Part shown: one piece after another, positions 14,194 through 16,350 of the stretch
Layout: every line of letters begins with the position of its first letter
Numbering within the stretch: position 1 is the first letter of the stretch
Assembly: GCA_022428035.1 (NCBI GenBank)
Contig: JAKMDG010000455.1
Span: forward strand, 1 to 16,350
DNA: 16,350 nt
Direction: 5' to 3'
Source of the DNA: Longimicrobiales bacterium
GTDB lineage: Bacteria > Gemmatimonadota > Gemmatimonadetes > Longimicrobiales > Gaopeijiaceae
The notes under the pieces: generated by a model
What the model saw: the letters and a program-made list of their open reading frames with translations, nothing else
The model's database searches: none
What the model was told of the DNA's origin: nothing
Translations under genes and position numbers: made by a program

Positions 14194-14583
14194 ATGCATC
14201 GCGCGCTTCGAGGCTTCGGTCTTCTTCTGACCATGCTGACTCTGACTGCGGCCCCCGCTTCCTCTCAGGAAAGCGTGTCCGGCACGTGGGTCATGACCAT
14301 CACCTCGCCGGAGATGGGCACCATGCAGTCGGAGTTCATCTTCGAGCAGGACGGAACAGCGGTGACGGGAACTGCTGAACTCCTGATCGTCGAGGACGTC
14401 GAGATCAGTGACGGCCTGTACGAGGACGGCGTCCTCTCCTTCCTCATGCACGTCAGTATGGAAGGCCAGTGGTTCACTGTCGAAATGGAGGCCGACGTTG
14501 ATGGCGACGAGATGACGGGCGAAGCCTACGTGCCCGAGATGGGTGCAGGCATGCCGTTCACTGCGAAACGCCAGGACAGCTAG
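14194..14583 (+). CDS. Small secreted beta-rich protein, unknown function
   Basis: The product (129 residues from ATG 14194) begins with a clear signal peptide: MHRALRGFG then a hydrophobic LLLTMLTLTAAP and a likely cleavage after APASSQ. The mature part starts with SGTWVMTITSPEMGTMQSEF and alternates hydrophobic and polar residues in strands, with EQDGTAVTGTAEL and DVDGDEMTGEAYVPE, which look like beta hairpins of a small barrel. Related repeats of GTW...L.QDG..LTG and VDGD.MSG occur in many exported proteins of environmental bacteria whose function is not known. The start has AGGTGG five bases upstream, so the longer frame from 14125 is rejected. It lies 137 bases after the phosphatidyltransferase gene and may be read from its own promoter. 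It converges on modC with 36 bases between. Confidence 0.75.
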   Translation: MHRALRGFGLLLTMLTLTAAPASSQESVSGTWVMTITSPEMGTMQSEFIFEQDGTAVTGTAELLIVEDVEISDGLYEDGVLSFLMHVSMEGQWFTVEMEADVDGDEMTGEAYVPEMGAGMPFTAKRQDS

Positions 14584-14619
14584 CGTGGCGTGACCTCTGC
14601 GCGCTCCGGAATGTGACCC

Positions 14620-15345
14620 TCAGCCTGCGCCGACGAACTCGGCAATGAAGTCGTTCGCAGGTGCCTGCTGCAGGGATGCGAGTGAACCCTGCTGGACGAC
14701 CCGACCTTCGTCGAGCACGACGATGTTTGCGTTCAGAGCCACCACGTCTCGCACATCGTGCGTCACGATGATCGACGGACGACCGAACGTTCGAAGGCGT
14801 TCGGCGAGGAAGTGACGAACTGCTCGTCGACGGGTGGCGTCCAGAGCGGCAAGTGGTTCATCCAGCAATAGCAGATCGGGCTCGAGCACCAGGGCCCGGG
14901 CAAGAGCGACACGCTGTTGCTCCCCTCCTGACAGTCGATCGACACGGCGGTTGGCGAGCGGCTGACAGTCCAGTTCAGTCAGCATGCCCAGCGCTCTGGT
15001 CCGTCGCGTCTCGGCTGGGGATCGATCGGATCCGGTTGTTAGCCCGAATTCGACGTTCTCGAGAACCGTAAGGTGGGGAAAAAGCCCGTACCCCTGGGGA
15101 ACGTATCCGACCCGTCGACGCTCGATCGGGACATGGATTCCTGGCTCGGTACTCTCCAGCACCGTCTTCCCGATCGTGACATGTGCGCGCGCCACAGGGA
15201 CTGCACCTGCGATGGCTCGAAGCAGCGTGGTCTTTCCGCTTCCGTTCGGCCCTGCGACGGCCAGCGGTTGGGCGTCACCCTCAAGTGATACGTCTAGCTC
15301 AAATGACCCAAGGCGGGTTTGAACGTCGGCTTGCCATCTGGCCAT
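14620..15345 (-). CDS. modC: Molybdate ABC transporter ATP-binding protein
   Basis: This cytoplasmic ATPase drives the molybdate (or tungstate) importer. From ATG 15345 it has 241 residues with Walker A GPNGSGKT at 32-39, Q-loop Gln84 (YVPQGYGLFPHLTV), signature LSGGEQQRVALARAL at 138-152, Walker B LLLLDEP at 158-164 and switch His196 (IIVTHD). The sequence ends near residue 241 and has no C-terminal MOP (TOBE) domain, which classical ModC of about 350 residues uses to bind molybdate; regulation by bound oxyanion is thus unlikely. The ATG overlaps the modB stop (TGATG) and GGAGGAG lies six bases upstream, so the two are translated together. Molybdate specificity is inferred from modB and modA alongside; sulfate, tungstate or related oxyanions are less likely. 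Confidence 0.88.
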   Translation of the reverse strand: MARWQADVQTRLGSFELDVSLEGDAQPLAVAGPNGSGKTTLLRAIAGAVPVARAHVTIGKTVLESTEPGIHVPIERRRVGYVPQGYGLFPHLTVLENVEFGLTTGSDRSPAETRRTRALGMLTELDCQPLANRRVDRLSGGEQQRVALARALVLEPDLLLLDEPLAALDATRRRAVRHFLAERLRTFGRPSIIVTHDVRDVVALNANIVVLDEGRVVQQGSLASLQQAPANDFIAEFVGAG

Positions 15346-16160
15346 CACGCGCTCCTCCCGACGGTCTGTCGAAGCGCCGGGGCGAACCGCACCGCCAGCA
15401 GAAGAACCACGCCCACTGCGGCGAGCACCAGGGAGAACACGACGGCCAGGCGCACGTCAGACTCCAGCGCTGAGAAGATGGCTAACGGCATGGTCTGTGT
15501 CCGACCCGGCATATTTCCTGCGAACAAGAGTGTGGCGCCGAATTCACCAAGCGCACGGGCCCACGCCAGCGACGCCCCGACGAGGAGGCCGGGAAGCGCG
15601 ATCGGGACAGCGACCCGCAGGAACGCCATCGGAGGAGCTGCACCCAACGTGCGCGCCACGATGAGCATGTCCGGCTCCACCTTGCGGAACGCGTTCGCGG
15701 CGGCCTGAATGAAAAAGGGTGCGGAGACCACGACCTGGGCCAGAACGACGGCCGATTCCGTAAATGGTACGGAGATCCCTGCCGCGCCGAGCACGGGACC
15801 GAGGAGACCCTGTCGACCGAAGGTCTGAAGGAGTGCCACTCCGACGACTGCGGGCGGAATGACGATCGGCAGATCTACGAGCACCTCCGTCACCCGTGCG
15901 GCTCGCGAGTGACTCGAGGCGAGCCACCACGCCAACGGAGTCCCTAGCACCACGATGACGATGAGGCTCATGAGTGTGGTACGCAGGCTCAAGAGCAGTG
16001 CTGGCACGAAGAGTGGATGCGCAGCTCCCTCGCTCAGGTCGCCGATGGGCGTCGAGATCGCGAGTGCCAGGAAAGGCAGCACCAGAAGCCCCACCAGAGT
16101 CACGCCGAAGAGAGTCCCCAGGCCGGTGAGCGGGGACCGCCGTGTCGGGCGGGCCATCAC
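15345..16160 (-). CDS. modB: Molybdate ABC transporter permease
   Basis: The integral membrane part of the molybdate importer has 271 residues and about five or six hydrophobic segments. The EAA-type loop that contacts the ATPase is ARTLGAAPPMAFLRVAVPIALPG (in two parts, about residues 168-190), followed by SLAWARALGEFGATLLFAGN, a ModB hallmark, and GRTQTMPLAIF. The frame starts at GTG 16160; an ATG directly behind it at 16157 overlaps the modA stop (TGATG) and is the more usual choice. The product is preceded by modA and followed by modC in the same direction, with overlapping stop and start codons at both joints, so the three form one transcript. Nothing is missing or odd in it. Confidence 0.92.
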   Translation of the reverse strand: MMARPTRRSPLTGLGTLFGVTLVGLLVLPFLALAISTPIGDLSEGAAHPLFVPALLLSLRTTLMSLIVIVVLGTPLAWWLASSHSRAARVTEVLVDLPIVIPPAVVGVALLQTFGRQGLLGPVLGAAGISVPFTESAVVLAQVVVSAPFFIQAAANAFRKVEPDMLIVARTLGAAPPMAFLRVAVPIALPGLLVGASLAWARALGEFGATLLFAGNMPGRTQTMPLAIFSALESDVRLAVVFSLVLAAVGVVLLLAVRFAPALRQTVGRSA

Positions 16161-16350
16161 GATTCCGTCACGAAGCCGTGCGACTCCAGTATGCCTCGTG
16201 CCTCAGGTGAGGCGAGATAGTCGAGGAAGCGGGTGGCGGCACCCGCGCTGGTCGTCTCGGTAGTCATTGCGATCGGGAATCGGGCCTGGACGTTGAACTT
16301 CTCTGGGATGGTCACCAGCCGCACGCGTTTCGAAGCTGTCGCATCCGTCC
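16157..16350 (-). CDS. modA: Molybdate ABC transporter substrate-binding protein, C-terminal end
   Basis: The last 63 codons or so of the periplasmic binding protein are visible; the rest lies beyond the window edge. The frame reads TDATASKRVRLVTIPEKFN, then VQARFPIAMT, and ends in RFLDYLASPEARGILESHGFVTES before the TGA at 16159-16157. The VTDA...VxIPE...NVxARFPIA and FxDYLxSPEAxxILxxxGF patterns are those of ModA C-termini, where the first part shapes the oxyanion pocket. The stop overlaps the modB ATG. The signal peptide and N-terminal lobe cannot be seen. Confidence 0.9.
   Translation of the reverse strand, partial: TDATASKRVRLVTIPEKFNVQARFPIAMTTETTSAGAATRFLDYLASPEARGILESHGFVTES

Noticed and set aside
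1..16350. tRNA, rRNA, CRISPR array, insertion sequence or phage attachment site
   Set aside because: No cloverleaf, rRNA core sequence, regularly spaced repeat, transposase motif or terminal inverted repeat was seen on reading both strands.

Overview
The window is a stretch of bacterial chromosome that looks about 60% G+C, densely coded on both strands. It carries housekeeping genes (dnaN, pyrE, modABC) mixed with lipid-related and regulatory genes. The gene content suggests a Gram-negative-type bacterium from an environmental phylum. The HTH_34-type regulator, small multi-pass membrane proteins, very large ATPase-LuxR regulator and small secreted beta-rich protein would fit Gemmatimonadota or a relative. 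That placement is an impression from gene content, not a phylogeny. I saw no rRNA, tRNA, CRISPR, insertion sequence or phage gene.

Left part (1-5953): the 3' end of dnaN converges on a minus-strand block. In the direction of transcription this block is a nitrilase, a LuxR-type large ATP-binding regulator, a hotdog-fold thioesterase and pyrE. The nitrilase reading frame has an in-frame TGA where the conserved first beta strand should begin. The regulator has its best ribosome binding site 120 bases inside the longest reading frame, and several CGTAC-type words lie upstream of it.

Middle part (6060-9770): a small membrane protein gene is preceded by a perfect inverted repeat, ACTTTGC-N3-GCAAAGT. 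It is followed by a decayed Na+/Ca2+-exchanger gene (two frame changes and loss of the first signature motif) and a convergent small monooxygenase-like gene. Next comes a tightly packed minus-strand operon of a membrane protein, an HTH_34-type winged-helix regulator and a cis-prenyltransferase (UppS type). The same inverted repeat lies just upstream of this operon, so the regulator probably controls both its own operon and the 6090 gene.

Right part (9856-14056): a lipid island sits around a divergent promoter. Leftward run an acetoacetate-decarboxylase-like protein and a diacylglycerol kinase-family enzyme. Rightward run a PlsC-type acyltransferase, a protein matching the Tam41 (mitochondrial-type CDP-diacylglycerol synthase) pattern, and a CDP-alcohol phosphatidyltransferase with all catalytic residues. 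The rightward three genes would form an ordered path: make phosphatidic acid, activate it to CDP-diacylglycerol, transfer it to an alcohol headgroup. The Tam41-type enzyme is the most interesting item, because bacteria normally use the unrelated integral membrane enzyme CdsA for that step.

Right end (14194-16350): a small secreted protein gene converges on a molybdate ABC transporter operon on the minus strand (modA, cut by the window edge, then modB and modC). Adjacent genes in this operon overlap at their stop and start codons.
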